NCBI RefSeq assembly: GCF_001685355.1
Contig: NZ_CP016438.1
Span: 3,162,001 to 3,226,000, forward strand
DNA length: 64,000 nucleotides
Reading direction: 5' to 3'
DNA from: Streptomyces lincolnensis
GTDB lineage: Bacteria; Actinomycetota; Actinomycetes; Streptomycetales; Streptomycetaceae
The translations under genes were made by a program, and so were the position numbers. Below, in pieces: positions 20,830 through 29,204 of the stretch. The notes beneath the pieces are model-generated. The model saw only the letters and a list, made by a program, of their open reading frames with translations, had not been told where the DNA came from and did no database searches. How positions within the stretch are numbered: position 1 is the first letter of the stretch; every line of letters begins with the position of its first letter.

Positions 20830-21411
20830 TCACCCGCTCACCGCCTCCCACAGGCTCCACACCCCGAGCCCCAGCATCAGCAGCGCCGCGACCTTGGTGA
20901 TGAGCCGCAGCGGCACCCGCTTCATCAGCGCCTTGCCGCCGACGATGCCGAGCCCGGCCACCGCCCACAGCGCCAGCACCGCGCCGAGTCCGACGGAGAG
21001 CGGATCGTCGTAGCGGGCCGCGAGGTTCGCCGTCATGATCTGGGTCAGATCGCCGAACTCGGCGACCAGGATGAGCATGAACCCGGATCCGGCGACCTTC
21101 CAGAAGGACTGGTCCTCGGGCCGGCGGACCTCCTCCTCGCCCTCGTCCTTCTTCATGAGCAGCACGGCCGCGCCGCCCAGGAACAGCACGCCGGTGACGG
21201 CGTGCACGATCTGCTGCGGCAGCAGCGTCAGCACGCTGCCCGCCGCCACGGCGAGCACGACATGCAGCGCGAAGGCGGCGGCGACGCCGGCGAAGACGTA
21301 GGAGGCGCGGTAGCGGGTGCCGAGGACGAGGCCGGCGAGCGCGGTCTTGTCGGGCAGTTCGGCGAGGAAGACGACGCCGAAGACGAGCGCCGTCACGGTG
21401 ATGCTGATCAA
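20830..21411 (-). CDS. TMEM165/GDT1 (UPF0016) cation exporter, probably Mn2+
   Basis: The 193-residue protein has six predicted helices in two halves, each with the family signature E-x-G/P-D-K/L-T: ELPDKTALAGL at about 18 and EFGDLTQIMTANLA at about 119. Family members export Mn2+ or exchange Ca2+/Mn2+ for H+. A manganese riboswitch in its leader strongly supports Mn2+ export. The TTG start follows GAGGAA by 2-4 nt, and family members start with this same sequence (MISITVTALVFGVVFLAELPDKT). Confidence 0.93.
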   Translation of the reverse strand: MISITVTALVFGVVFLAELPDKTALAGLVLGTRYRASYVFAGVAAAFALHVVLAVAAGSVLTLLPQQIVHAVTGVLFLGGAAVLLMKKDEGEEEVRRPEDQSFWKVAGSGFMLILVAEFGDLTQIMTANLAARYDDPLSVGLGAVLALWAVAGLGIVGGKALMKRVPLRLITKVAALLMLGLGVWSLWEAVSG

Positions 21412-21480
21412 GGTTCCTCAATCGGTCGGGGACTGCCCCACCGAGAGTGCTGAGCCTTCGAGAAAAGACACCTCGGCAGG

Positions 21481-21525
21481 GCAGCACACGCGTCACCCGT
21501 GCCGTACGGCACAAGCGTGCACTGC
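21481..21525 (-). terminator. Hairpin in the expression platform of the Mn riboswitch
   Basis: Read on the minus strand, arms of 11 bp with 2 mismatches enclose an inner palindrome GTGCCGTACGGCAC (21499-21512). It lies just after the aptamer, and TCTTTTCT follows about 15 nt downstream. It may be the terminator or anti-terminator of the riboswitch, by position and folding only. Confidence 0.45.
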
Positions 21526-21530
21526 TTGCC

Positions 21531-21632
21531 GAAGGTCTCGCCGGCCGACCCCTGTACGGGATCTGCCTCCGGGCGCCGGCTCAGACGAGCTGAGCAGTAT
21601 GTCGACGGTCCGGCGAAGAGCTACTCCCCTTC
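21531..21632 (-). promoter_or_regulatory. yybP-ykoY manganese riboswitch (aptamer)
   Basis: On the minus strand the leader of the TMEM165 gene begins GAAGGGGAGTAGC and ends GGCCGGCGAGACCTTC, the two conserved ends of the yybP-ykoY class. GAAGG pairs with CCTTC (P1) and GCCGG with CCGGC (P2). The L3-like CCGTCGACATA and a CTCAG-CTCGT-CTGAG hairpin lie between. Family aptamers bind Mn2+ and turn on exporter genes. The distance to the TTG start is 119 nt, leaving room for an expression platform. Confidence 0.85.
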
Positions 21633-21787
21633 AACGCCGTCCATCGTACGTGATCGTTTCGTCCCAGACCTTGTCGTGTCATGTACACGTCACTAACTTC
21701 TTACCCAGTGCACACCCCACCGCAACGCGACCCGGCGAGCATTCCAACGCTCGCGCTCCAACCCCCCCACCCCTCAAAGGAGTTCGC

Positions 21788-22432
21788 ATGCCGAAGTTCT
21801 ACGCGCGTCGACGGCTCAGCATACTCGCCGCCTTCACCGGCCTCATAGCCTCGGTCGGACTTTTCAACGGTCCGACCGCCTCCGCCGCCCTGCCCACCCC
21901 GGTCAGCGCCGCCACCGCCCGCACGTACCTCGCCTCGCTCACCGTGGCGACCGAGGACCGCACCGGCTACAACCGTGATCTCTTCCCCCACTGGATCACC
22001 CAGTCCGGCGCCTGCAACACCCGTGAGGTCGTCCTCAAGCGCGACGGCACCAACGTCGTGCAGGACTCCGCCTGCGCGGCCACCAGCGGCAGCTGGTTCT
22101 CGCCGTACGACGGCGCGACCTGGACCGCCGCCTCCGACGTCGACATCGACCACCTCGTGCCGCTGGCCGAGGCCTGGGACTCCGGGGCGAGCGGCTGGAC
22201 CACCTCCCGCCGCCAGTCCTTCGCCAACGACCTGACCCGCCCGCAGCTCATCGCGGTCACGGACAACGTCAACCAGGCCAAGGGCGACCAGGACCCGGCC
22301 ACCTGGATGCCGTCGGTCAGCTCCTACCGCTGCACCTACGTCCGCGCCTGGGTGCAGGTGAAGTACTACTACGACCTCTCCGTCGACTCGGCCGAGAAGA
22401 GCGCGCTCACGGGCTACCTGAACAACTGCTGA
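21788..22432 (+). CDS. Secreted HNH-type nuclease (DUF1524/GmrSD-HNH family)
   Basis: The 214-residue protein carries a Sec signal peptide (basic RRRL, hydrophobic 10-25, cleavage near ASA-A at 33/34). The mature part has the HNH core DVDIDHLVPLAEAWDSG (H122 in DIDH) and DNVNQAKGDQDPATWMP (N160/N162, K165). Four cysteines (76, 96, 182, 214) could form two disulfides. It is likely an extracellular DNase. The ATG is preceded by AAAGGAG. It is divergent from the riboswitch-controlled exporter gene. Confidence 0.9.
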   Translation: MPKFYARRRLSILAAFTGLIASVGLFNGPTASAALPTPVSAATARTYLASLTVATEDRTGYNRDLFPHWITQSGACNTREVVLKRDGTNVVQDSACAATSGSWFSPYDGATWTAASDVDIDHLVPLAEAWDSGASGWTTSRRQSFANDLTRPQLIAVTDNVNQAKGDQDPATWMPSVSSYRCTYVRAWVQVKYYYDLSVDSAEKSALTGYLNNC

Positions 22433-22513
22433 GCGGTTCTGCCAAGTCGTGATCTCCCGGAATCTCCCCGCTGACCTCCGTCGTTCCGTACCGTACGGGG
22501 CGACGGAGGACCG

Positions 22514-24175
22514 ATGAAGGCGGGCGATGAAGTGGCGGGACTGCGGCTGGGACCACTGCTGAGGTATGCCGACGGCTCGTCCGCGACCGTGTGGGTCGAG
22601 GCGAGCCGTCCGTGCGCCGCCGAGGTGCGGTGCGCGGACGGCGCCGGGGGCGAGATGCGCACCTTCCAGGTGGAGGGCCACCACTACGCCCTGATCCCGG
22701 TGACCGGGCTGACACCGGGCACCTCCCAGGCGTACGAGGTGTTCCTCGACGGCACCCGGGTGTGGCCGCTGCCCGACTCGCCGTTCCCGCCGTCCGTCAT
22801 CCGCACCCCCGCCGAGGGGGACACCGTCCGGGTCGCCTTCGGCTCCTGCCGCTGGGCCGCCCCGCCGGCCGGTGAGCCGGACCCGGTCGGTCCCGACGCC
22901 CTGGACACCCTGGCGGCCCGGATCGCGGCCGACCCGGAGGGCGAGCGGCCGGACGTCCTGCTGCTGCTGGGCGACCAGGTGTACGCCGACGAGACCTCAC
23001 CGGCGACCCGCCGCTGGCTGGCCGCCCGCCGCGACCTGAGCGACCCGCCGGGCAACGAGGTCGCGGACTACGAGGAGTACACCCACCTCTACTACGAGTC
23101 CTGGCTCGACCCCGAGGTGCGCTGGCTGCTGTCCACCGTGCCCAGCTGCATGATCTTCGACGACCACGACGTCATTGACGACTGGAACACCTCCGCCGCC
23201 TGGGTCGAGGACATGCGGGCCACCGGCTGGTGGCAGCAGCGGGTGCTCAGCGGCCTCATGTCCTACTGGGTCCACCAGCACCTGGGGAACCTCTCCCCCG
23301 CGTCCCTGGCCGCCGACCCGCTCTACGCCGCCGTACGCGAGAGCCCGGACGGCACCGACGCGGTGCGCGCCTTCGCCGCCCGGGCCGACATGGAGCCCGC
23401 CTCGGTGCGCTGGAGCTACCGGCGCGACTTCGGCCGCGTCCGGCTGCTGATGGTGGACACCCGGGCGGCCCGCGTCCTCGACGAGCAGAGCCGCGCGATG
23501 CTCGACCCGGGCGAGGCCGCGTGGCTGCGGGAACAGGCGCTGGAGGAGCCCGGTTCCTACGACCATCTCCTCATCGGCACCTCCCTGCCCTGGCTGCTGC
23601 CGAACCTGGTGCACGACGCCGAGGCGTGGAACGCGGCGCTGTGCCGGGGCGAGAAGGGCGCGCGCTGGGCCAGGTTCGGGGAGGATCTGCGGCGCAGGGC
23701 CGACCTGGAGCACTGGGCGGCCTTCCCGGCGTCCTTCGAGGCGCTGACGGCACTGATCGCCGAGGCCGGTTCGGGCTCCCGGGCGCCCGCGACGATCCTG
23801 GTGCTGTCCGGGGACGTGCACCACGCCTACGTGGCCGAGCCGCAGTGGCGTACGCCCTCCACGGGGCCGGACGCCCGCGTCTACCAGCTGACCTGCTCCC
23901 CGGTCCACAACTCCATCCCCCTGTCGATACGGCTCGGCTTCCGCTTCGGCTGGAGCGGGGTGGCCCGCGCGATCGGGCGGCGCTTCAGCGCGCACGGCAG
24001 CTGCTCGCCGCCGCCGGTCGACTGGCGGCGGACGAGCGGGCCGTGGTTCGGCAACCAGCTCATGACGCTGACGCTGCGCGGCCGTTCGGCGCTGCTGCGC
24101 CTGGACCAGGTGAAGGAGCGGAAGGGCGCGAAGCCCCAGCTGGTGAAGGTCACCGAGTCCGAACTTGCCCGCTGA
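22514..24175 (+). CDS. PhoD-like alkaline phosphatase (metallophosphoesterase)
   Basis: The 553-residue protein matches the PhoD phosphatase/phosphodiesterase family. It has an N-terminal Fn3-like domain (WVEASRPC... to about 100), the metal motif LLLGDQVYADET, IFDDHDVIDDWNTS, and LSGDVHHAYVAE near the C-terminus. There is no signal peptide, so unlike classical Tat-exported PhoD it appears cytoplasmic. The ATG follows GGAGG by 5 nt. The substrate is unknown. Confidence 0.9.
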   Translation: MKAGDEVAGLRLGPLLRYADGSSATVWVEASRPCAAEVRCADGAGGEMRTFQVEGHHYALIPVTGLTPGTSQAYEVFLDGTRVWPLPDSPFPPSVIRTPAEGDTVRVAFGSCRWAAPPAGEPDPVGPDALDTLAARIAADPEGERPDVLLLLGDQVYADETSPATRRWLAARRDLSDPPGNEVADYEEYTHLYYESWLDPEVRWLLSTVPSCMIFDDHDVIDDWNTSAAWVEDMRATGWWQQRVLSGLMSYWVHQHLGNLSPASLAADPLYAAVRESPDGTDAVRAFAARADMEPASVRWSYRRDFGRVRLLMVDTRAARVLDEQSRAMLDPGEAAWLREQALEEPGSYDHLLIGTSLPWLLPNLVHDAEAWNAALCRGEKGARWARFGEDLRRRADLEHWAAFPASFEALTALIAEAGSGSRAPATILVLSGDVHHAYVAEPQWRTPSTGPDARVYQLTCSPVHNSIPLSIRLGFRFGWSGVARAIGRRFSAHGSCSPPPVDWRRTSGPWFGNQLMTLTLRGRSALLRLDQVKERKGAKPQLVKVTESELAR

Positions 24176-24211
24176 TCACCCCGTTACGACCGTTTGTTGC
24201 GCCCGTGGCAC

Positions 24212-24232
24212 GGGATGCTCGTGAGGCATCCC
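24212..24232. terminator. Small hairpin after the PhoD-like gene
   Basis: GGGATGC and GCATCCC pair perfectly around TCGTGAG, 37 nt after the stop. There is no T tract, so it is a weak candidate terminator. Confidence 0.3.
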
Positions 24233-24364
24233 ACAGTCCGGTGCCCCCGGGCTCGGCTCCCTCCCCTCCCGACGGCATGATGAGGCGGACCGTCCGCTTC
24301 CCGGGGCAGGCCCGGGGACGGTGAGCCGCCCCCACGCACCCCCCCATGCCCGGGAGTAAGAGCC

Positions 24365-26254
24365 TTGCCCGCACCGACCCCGGCCCCTGTGCCCGTCGCC
24401 GTCGCCCTGGTCGGCGCCGGGCCGCGCGGCACCGGCGTCCTGGAACGCCTCTGCGCCTCCGCGCCCCAGCTCCTGCCGCCCGGCGCCCGGTTGACGGTCC
24501 ATGTCGTCGATCCGGCGCCGCCCGGACCCGGCCGGGTCTGGCGCACCGCGCAGTCCTCCGAACTGCTGATGAACACCGTCGCCTCGCAGGTGACCCTGTT
24601 CACCGACGACAGCGTGGACTGCGCGGGACCGGTCCGGCCCGGTCCCAGCCTCCACGAGTGGGCGGGCGGCACGCTGGGCCCGGACGCGTATCCGACGCGT
24701 GCCGAGTACGGCCGGTATCTGGAGTGGGTGTTCGCCAGGACCGTGCGCGAGGCGCCCCGGGGGGTGCACGTGGAGACGCACGCGGCGCGCGCGGTGCGGC
24801 TCGACGACGGTCCCGACGGCCGCCAGTCGCTCACCCTCGACGACGGCCGCGTCCTGTCCGGCCTGGCCGCCGTGGTCCTCGCGCAGGGCCATCTGCCCGA
24901 GGTGCCCGGCCCGTCCCTGCGGCGGCTCGCCGCCCACGCGCAGCGGCACGGGCTGCGCCATGTGCCGCCGGCGAATCCGGCCGACGTCGACCTGTCCGCC
25001 GTATCCCCGGGCGAACCGGTGCTGTTGCGCGGGCTGGGCCTCAACTTCTTCGACCACATGGCCCTGTTGACGACCGGCCGCGGCGGTCGCTTCGTCCCCG
25101 GCCCACGGGGGCGGCGCTATCTGCCCTCCGGCCGTGAGCCGCGGCTGTACGCCGGTTCGCGGCGCGGCGTGCCGTACCAGGCGCGCGGCGACAACGCGAA
25201 GGGGCCCTACGGCCGTCACCTCCCGCTCGTCCTGACCGACGAAGTGATCGCCCGCTTCCGCAAACGCGCCGACAACGGCGAGGCGCCCGACTTCCTCGCG
25301 GAGATATGGCCGTTGGTGGCGAAGGAGGTGGAGACGGTCTACTACGAGGCCCTCCTGGGCGCGCCGGACTTCCGGGACCGCTTCCTGGCCACCGGCCACG
25401 CAAGCCCCGAAGAGGCCGCCGTACTGGAGGAGTTCGGGGTGGCGGCGGCCGACCGCTGGTCCTGGGAGCGGATCTCGCGGCCGTACGCCGGACAGGTCTT
25501 CCCGGACCCGGCCGCCTGGCGGGACTGGCTGCTCGCGCACCTTCGCCGGGACGCGGCCCAGGCGGCGCTCGGCAATGTCGCCGGGCCCCTGAAGGCGGCC
25601 CTGGACGTGCTGCGGGACCTGCGCAACGAGCTGCGGCGGATCGTCGACCACGGCGGGCTGGCCGGTGCCTCCCGCCGGGACCACCTGGACCGCTGGTACA
25701 CCCCGCTCAACGCCTTCCTGTCCATCGGCCCGCCCCGGCGGCGCGTCGAGGAGCTGGCCGCGCTGGTGGAGGCCGGTGTGGTGGAGGTGCTCGGGCCGCG
25801 TCTGGAGGTCTCGGAGGCTGCGGGGGCGTGGGTGGCGCGCTCCCCCGAGGTGCCGGGGTCCGCGGTACGCGTGACGACGCTCGTCGAGGCGCGTCTGCCG
25901 GAACCGGATCTGCGGCGGACGGCCGACGCCCTGCTCGCCGGGCTGCTGGAGCGGGGGCAGTGCCGTCCCCACACGGTGGACGGGTACGAAACGGGCGGAC
26001 TGGACGTGACGGGGCGGCCTTATCACCTGATAGACCGTCAAGGCCGGGCGCATCCACGGCGGTTCGCCTTCGGAGTACCGACGGAGGGAGTGCACTGGGT
26101 GACCGCGGCGGGGGCCCGGCCCGGTGTGGATTCGGTCACGCTTTCGGACGCCGACGCGGTGGCGAGAGCCGTTCTACGTGCGGTTACATCAGGGGCTGAT
26201 GTGCATTCAGTGGCGAATCGGTGGCCGAATGTTGAACTTGAAAGCGTTACTTAG
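24365..26254 (+). CDS. FAD/NAD(P)-binding protein (NAD_binding_9 family)
   Basis: The 629-residue protein begins with a Rossmann motif VALVGAGPRGTGVLERL (13-29) and continues with the family's typical VVDPAPPGPGRVWRTAQSSELLMNT. A second segment around PVLLRGLGLNFFDHMALLT is also characteristic. Members are predicted flavin-dependent oxidoreductases/monooxygenases, often near siderophore or secondary-metabolite genes; no partner is seen here. The TTG start after GGGAGTAAGAGCC is the best fit; an internal GTG is possible. The stop lies inside a TTAGG/CCTAA palindrome before the DoxX gene. Confidence 0.85.
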   Translation: MPAPTPAPVPVAVALVGAGPRGTGVLERLCASAPQLLPPGARLTVHVVDPAPPGPGRVWRTAQSSELLMNTVASQVTLFTDDSVDCAGPVRPGPSLHEWAGGTLGPDAYPTRAEYGRYLEWVFARTVREAPRGVHVETHAARAVRLDDGPDGRQSLTLDDGRVLSGLAAVVLAQGHLPEVPGPSLRRLAAHAQRHGLRHVPPANPADVDLSAVSPGEPVLLRGLGLNFFDHMALLTTGRGGRFVPGPRGRRYLPSGREPRLYAGSRRGVPYQARGDNAKGPYGRHLPLVLTDEVIARFRKRADNGEAPDFLAEIWPLVAKEVETVYYEALLGAPDFRDRFLATGHASPEEAAVLEEFGVAAADRWSWERISRPYAGQVFPDPAAWRDWLLAHLRRDAAQAALGNVAGPLKAALDVLRDLRNELRRIVDHGGLAGASRRDHLDRWYTPLNAFLSIGPPRRRVEELAALVEAGVVEVLGPRLEVSEAAGAWVARSPEVPGSAVRVTTLVEARLPEPDLRRTADALLAGLLERGQCRPHTVDGYETGGLDVTGRPYHLIDRQGRAHPRRFAFGVPTEGVHWVTAAGARPGVDSVTLSDADAVARAVLRAVTSGADVHSVANRWPNVELESVT

Positions 26255-26264
26255 GGCGACCTAA
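26251..26264. promoter_or_regulatory. TTAGG-N4-CCTAA inverted repeat before the DoxX gene
   Basis: Perfect 5-bp arms surround GCGA and overlap the upstream stop codon. The right half resembles the actinobacterial iron box (…CCTAA), but only about 12 of 19 positions fit the full DmdR/IdeR consensus, so iron control is speculative. Confidence 0.3.
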
Positions 26265-26339
26265 CGTGGGTTACTCATCGGTTCCGTCCCCGCCCGGCCC
26301 GCATTCCGGGCCGAGCCCGACCGAAGGAGTACCCCCCAC

Positions 26340-26792
26340 ATGACTGGACGTCTCAACAGCGCCCAGCCCTATGTGCTCGGCCTTTTCCGCATCGTGGTAG
26401 GACTGCTCTTCGCCTGCCACGGCGCCGCCTCGCTCTTCGGTCTTCTCGGAGGCGCCGACGGCAACGGCGGCACGGTCGAGACCGGCACCTGGCCCGGCTG
26501 GTACGCCGCCGTGATCGAACTCGTCGGCGGCACCCTCGTCCTGCTCGGCCTGGGCACCCGGGCCGCCGCGTTCATCTGCTCGGGCGCGATGGCCTACGCC
26601 TACTTCAAGGTGCACCAGCCGACCGGCCTGTGGCCGAAGGAGAACAGTGGCGAGGGCGCGGCGATGTTCTGCTGGGCCTTCCTGCTGCTGGTCTTCACCG
26701 GCTCCGGCGCGTTCGGCCTGGACCGGCTGTTCGCCAAGCGGTCCGCCACGGCGGACGAACGGTCCCCGCAGCACACGCCGGTGACCGCCTGA
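26340..26792 (+). CDS. DoxX-family membrane protein
   Basis: The 150-residue protein has four membrane segments in the DoxX pattern: LGLFRIVVGLLFACHGAASLFG, then GWYAAVIELVGGTLVLLGLGTRAAAFI, FICSGAMAYAYFKVH and AAMFCWAFLLLVFTGSGAFGLDRL. The family is tied to redox or quinone functions. The ATG follows GAAGGAG at about 11 nt. A strong bidirectional terminator follows. Confidence 0.9.
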   Translation: MTGRLNSAQPYVLGLFRIVVGLLFACHGAASLFGLLGGADGNGGTVETGTWPGWYAAVIELVGGTLVLLGLGTRAAAFICSGAMAYAYFKVHQPTGLWPKENSGEGAAMFCWAFLLLVFTGSGAFGLDRLFAKRSATADERSPQHTPVTA

Positions 26793-26811
26793 CCCGTACG
26801 GCCACGAAGTC

Positions 26812-26849
26812 GGCGCCCGTCCCCGCCCGCTCATGCGGGGGCGGGCGCC
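26812..26849. terminator. Bidirectional hairpin terminator between DoxX and SOD-like genes
   Basis: Arms of 15 bp (GGCGCCCGTCCCCGC with GCGGGGGCGGGCGCC, one wobble) surround an 8-nt loop between two convergent stops. It has no T tract, as is common in Streptomyces. Confidence 0.75.
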
Positions 26850-26857
26850 GTCCCGTG

Positions 26858-27406
26858 TCACGCGGTGCCGGCGACCCAGCCGAACGGCACCGTGAAGCAG
26901 GCGACCCGGGCCCCCTTGCTCCCGGGCTCCTCGTGGAGCACGACGGAGGAGGCCTCGCCCCGCCGGAAGCCCCAGGAGTGGTGGGCGCGCGCCGTGCCCG
27001 AGCCGTGGTCGTCGGCGGTGAAGTCGAGCCAGACCTCGTTGTCCGCGGTGACGTGGTGCGGGTCCGCCGAGGGCTCGTGCTGGTAGTGGCCGCCCGCGGC
27101 GGCCGGGTCGGCGGCGCAGGGCTTCTGGTGCACATGGGCGCCGTAGGTGTGCCCCGGCCGCAGGCCCTTCGTCCGCAGTCCGACGGTCGTCGCGCCGCCC
27201 AGGCCCATGCGCTGGGTCACCTCGATCCACGCGGCCGCCGGCACCAGCCCCTGGTCGTACGTCACCGCCGCCGAGGGCACGAGAGCGCCGGGCGGCGCGA
27301 ACCGGGCGTCCGTCCGCATCCGGTAGCCGTGGGGGTCCTGGGCACCGCCGCCCGCGAGCACGGCGGCCGCGACGGCGGCGGCGCCCAGGGATATTCCTGC
27401 CAGCAT
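26858..27406 (-). CDS. Exported Cu/Zn superoxide dismutase-like protein
   Basis: The 182-residue protein has an N-terminal signal/anchor (ISLGAAAVAAAVLAGGGAQ) and a SodC-like domain with GAHVHQKPC, AAGGHYQHEP and SSVVLHEEPG, which would supply the four copper histidines. The usual zinc-site GDLP segment is replaced by ADNEVWLDF, so zinc binding and full dismutase activity are uncertain. The ATG at 27406 lies after AGGAACGG; a long in-frame extension upstream is Pro/Gly-rich and not credible. Confidence 0.75.
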   Translation of the reverse strand: MLAGISLGAAAVAAAVLAGGGAQDPHGYRMRTDARFAPPGALVPSAAVTYDQGLVPAAAWIEVTQRMGLGGATTVGLRTKGLRPGHTYGAHVHQKPCAADPAAAGGHYQHEPSADPHHVTADNEVWLDFTADDHGSGTARAHHSWGFRRGEASSVVLHEEPGSKGARVACFTVPFGWVAGTA

Positions 27407-27669
27407 GATCAGTACCGTTCCTGACGTCGTGGGGCGGGGCGGGCCGGGTGGCGCGCCCCCGTTCCGTGCTACGGGACATCCGCCCCCACCGCCCTCCGGG
27501 GCACTGCACCCGGGTGAACACTCCGTGCCGAAGACACGAGCCCCCGGTGAATGCGCTGTCGTACCCCACGCGTACGCTGTATGGCTGTTATGGGCCGCTC
27601 CCTGCCGCACCCCCGCGACATCGCGGCAGGCAGTGCGGACCAGCCACGGGGGATTGACGGGGAGTCGCG

Positions 27670-28296
27670 GTGTTGGAAAGTGTGGGGGCGTTGATCGGCA
27701 GCCCATGGATCTACGCCATGATCGCGCTGTCGGTGCTCCTGGACGTGTTCCTGCCGGTGCTGCCGAGCGGCGTCCTGGTCATCACGGCCGCGACGGCGGC
27801 GGCCGCGGGTTCCGGCGCGGCGACCGGCCAGGTGCCGCACGAGGTGCCCGACATCCTGGCCCTCATCCTCTGCGCGACCACCGCCTCCGTGCTGGGCGAC
27901 CTGGTGGCCTACCGGCTGGCCTGGCGCGGCGGCGAACGCCTGGACCGCGCCATCGCCCGCTCCCGTCGGCTGCGCACCGCGCAGGAACGTCTCGGCCAGG
28001 CCCTCGCCCGCGGCGGCGGCCTCCTCGTCGTCCTCGCCCGCTTCGCCCCCGCCGGCCGCTCGGTCGTCTCCCTCGGCGCCGGCGCCGCCCACCACCGCGC
28101 CCGCGACTTCCTCCCCTGGTCCGCCCTCGCCGGCCTCTCCTGGGCCGCCTACAGCGTCGCCCTCGGCTACTTCGGCGCCCACTGGCTGGGCACGAGCTGG
28201 CTGGCGACGGGGGTGTCCGTACTGGCCCTGTTCGGCGCCGGCGCCGGGGCGGCTTATGTCATGCGGCGGCGGCCGGAGGCGGCGGAGGCGTCGTAG
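27670..28296 (+). CDS. DedA/VTT-family membrane protein
   Basis: The 208-residue protein has the DedA pattern: the re-entrant VFLPVLPSGVLVI, ASVLGDLVAYRLAWRGG, and the conserved VLARFAPAGRSVVSLGAGAAHHRARDF...LAGLSWAAYSVALGYFG. DedA proteins act in proton-motive-force-dependent lipid flipping and envelope homeostasis. It starts at GTG after GGGGA. A second DedA gene lies at 38.8 kb. Confidence 0.9.
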   Translation: MLESVGALIGSPWIYAMIALSVLLDVFLPVLPSGVLVITAATAAAAGSGAATGQVPHEVPDILALILCATTASVLGDLVAYRLAWRGGERLDRAIARSRRLRTAQERLGQALARGGGLLVVLARFAPAGRSVVSLGAGAAHHRARDFLPWSALAGLSWAAYSVALGYFGAHWLGTSWLATGVSVLALFGAGAGAAYVMRRRPEAAEAS

Positions 28297-28315
28297 GCCC
28301 CCCGCGGGGCGTCGG

Positions 28316-28663
28316 TCAGGGTTGTGCCGCCGGGGGCGGAGCCGTCGGCGCGTGCTTCAGCTTCATGCGGGCGTCCACCCGTTCCGTCGTGGCGACCTCC
28401 GTCCAGAAGCGGTGGCCGCTGACGAAGACGGCGAGTTCGTGTTCGCGTTGTCGGAGTTTCTCCACCTCGGCCTGTTCGTCGGCGGTCCAGCCGGGGGAGG
28501 CGGGGCGTTCCACCTTGCGCCAGCCGTTGTCGTCACTGAAGCCGTCCAGGGGCTCGACCGACCAGGGGAGCCGCTTCAGCAAGGCCGACAGCTCGGCCCG
28601 GACCTGATGCAGCTCCTCCTGACCGGCAAGGAGGTCCCCTGGGAAGTCGTAGGTCGTAGCCAC
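28316..28663 (-). CDS. Uncharacterised small protein
   Basis: The 115-residue protein is soluble and mostly helical: YDFPGDLLAGQEELHQVRAELSALL, then EVEKLRQREHELAVFVSGHRFWTEV and a Pro/Ala tail. The pattern recurs in Streptomyces as a hypothetical protein. It starts at GTG 28663. I cannot assign a function; convergent with the DedA gene. Confidence 0.7.
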   Translation of the reverse strand: MATTYDFPGDLLAGQEELHQVRAELSALLKRLPWSVEPLDGFSDDNGWRKVERPASPGWTADEQAEVEKLRQREHELAVFVSGHRFWTEVATTERVDARMKLKHAPTAPPPAAQP

Positions 28664-28760
28664 GGCGGTAATGCTACGCCTGTTCGAATTTGGGTGGCGA
28701 GTGACTTCGGGGGTTTCATGCGAACGGGTGCACAGACGGCAGCAGGCCGGACCCGGTACC

Positions 28761-29204
28761 TCACCGCGAGGTGAGAACCCGCCGCGCTCCGGTGACGGCC
28801 GCGGTCGCCAGGGCGAGTACGAACAGCGTGATCCCGATGAAGATCACGGGGTTCACCCAGTCCGGGACCAGTTCCGTCCCCACGCCGTCCGACGTGACGC
28901 ACTGGGCGCTGACCGGCAGCGTTTCCCGGGTCACGATGTGGTCGCCCCGCGCACCGCGTGCCGCGCACAGTTGATCCGGGTCCAGGATGTAGAAGCCCGA
29001 CATCACACCCCACGCGTACGCGCCGAAGGCCGCCGCACCGGCCATGACCGCGATCAGCCCGCACGTGGCGACGCTCGGCGGACGCCGCCGGCCGCCCGGT
29101 GGCCGCTTGTAGAGCCGCCGGGCGAGCACCGCGGCGGCGATCACGACCACGCAGGGCGTGATGAACGGCGCCAGTGTCAGGGCCAGAAACAGCACGCTGG
29201 TCAT
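28761..29204 (-). CDS. Small membrane protein coupled to the MFS gene
   Basis: The 147-residue protein has three membrane segments (about 3-29, 48-75 and 116-139) and an extracytoplasmic stretch with two Cys (LCAARG and AQCVTS) likely to pair. Its ATG overlaps the MFS stop as ATGA, so it is co-translated. The family is unknown to me. Confidence 0.75.
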   Translation of the reverse strand: MTSVLFLALTLAPFITPCVVVIAAAVLARRLYKRPPGGRRRPPSVATCGLIAVMAGAAAFGAYAWGVMSGFYILDPDQLCAARGARGDHIVTRETLPVSAQCVTSDGVGTELVPDWVNPVIFIGITLFVLALATAAVTGARRVLTSR

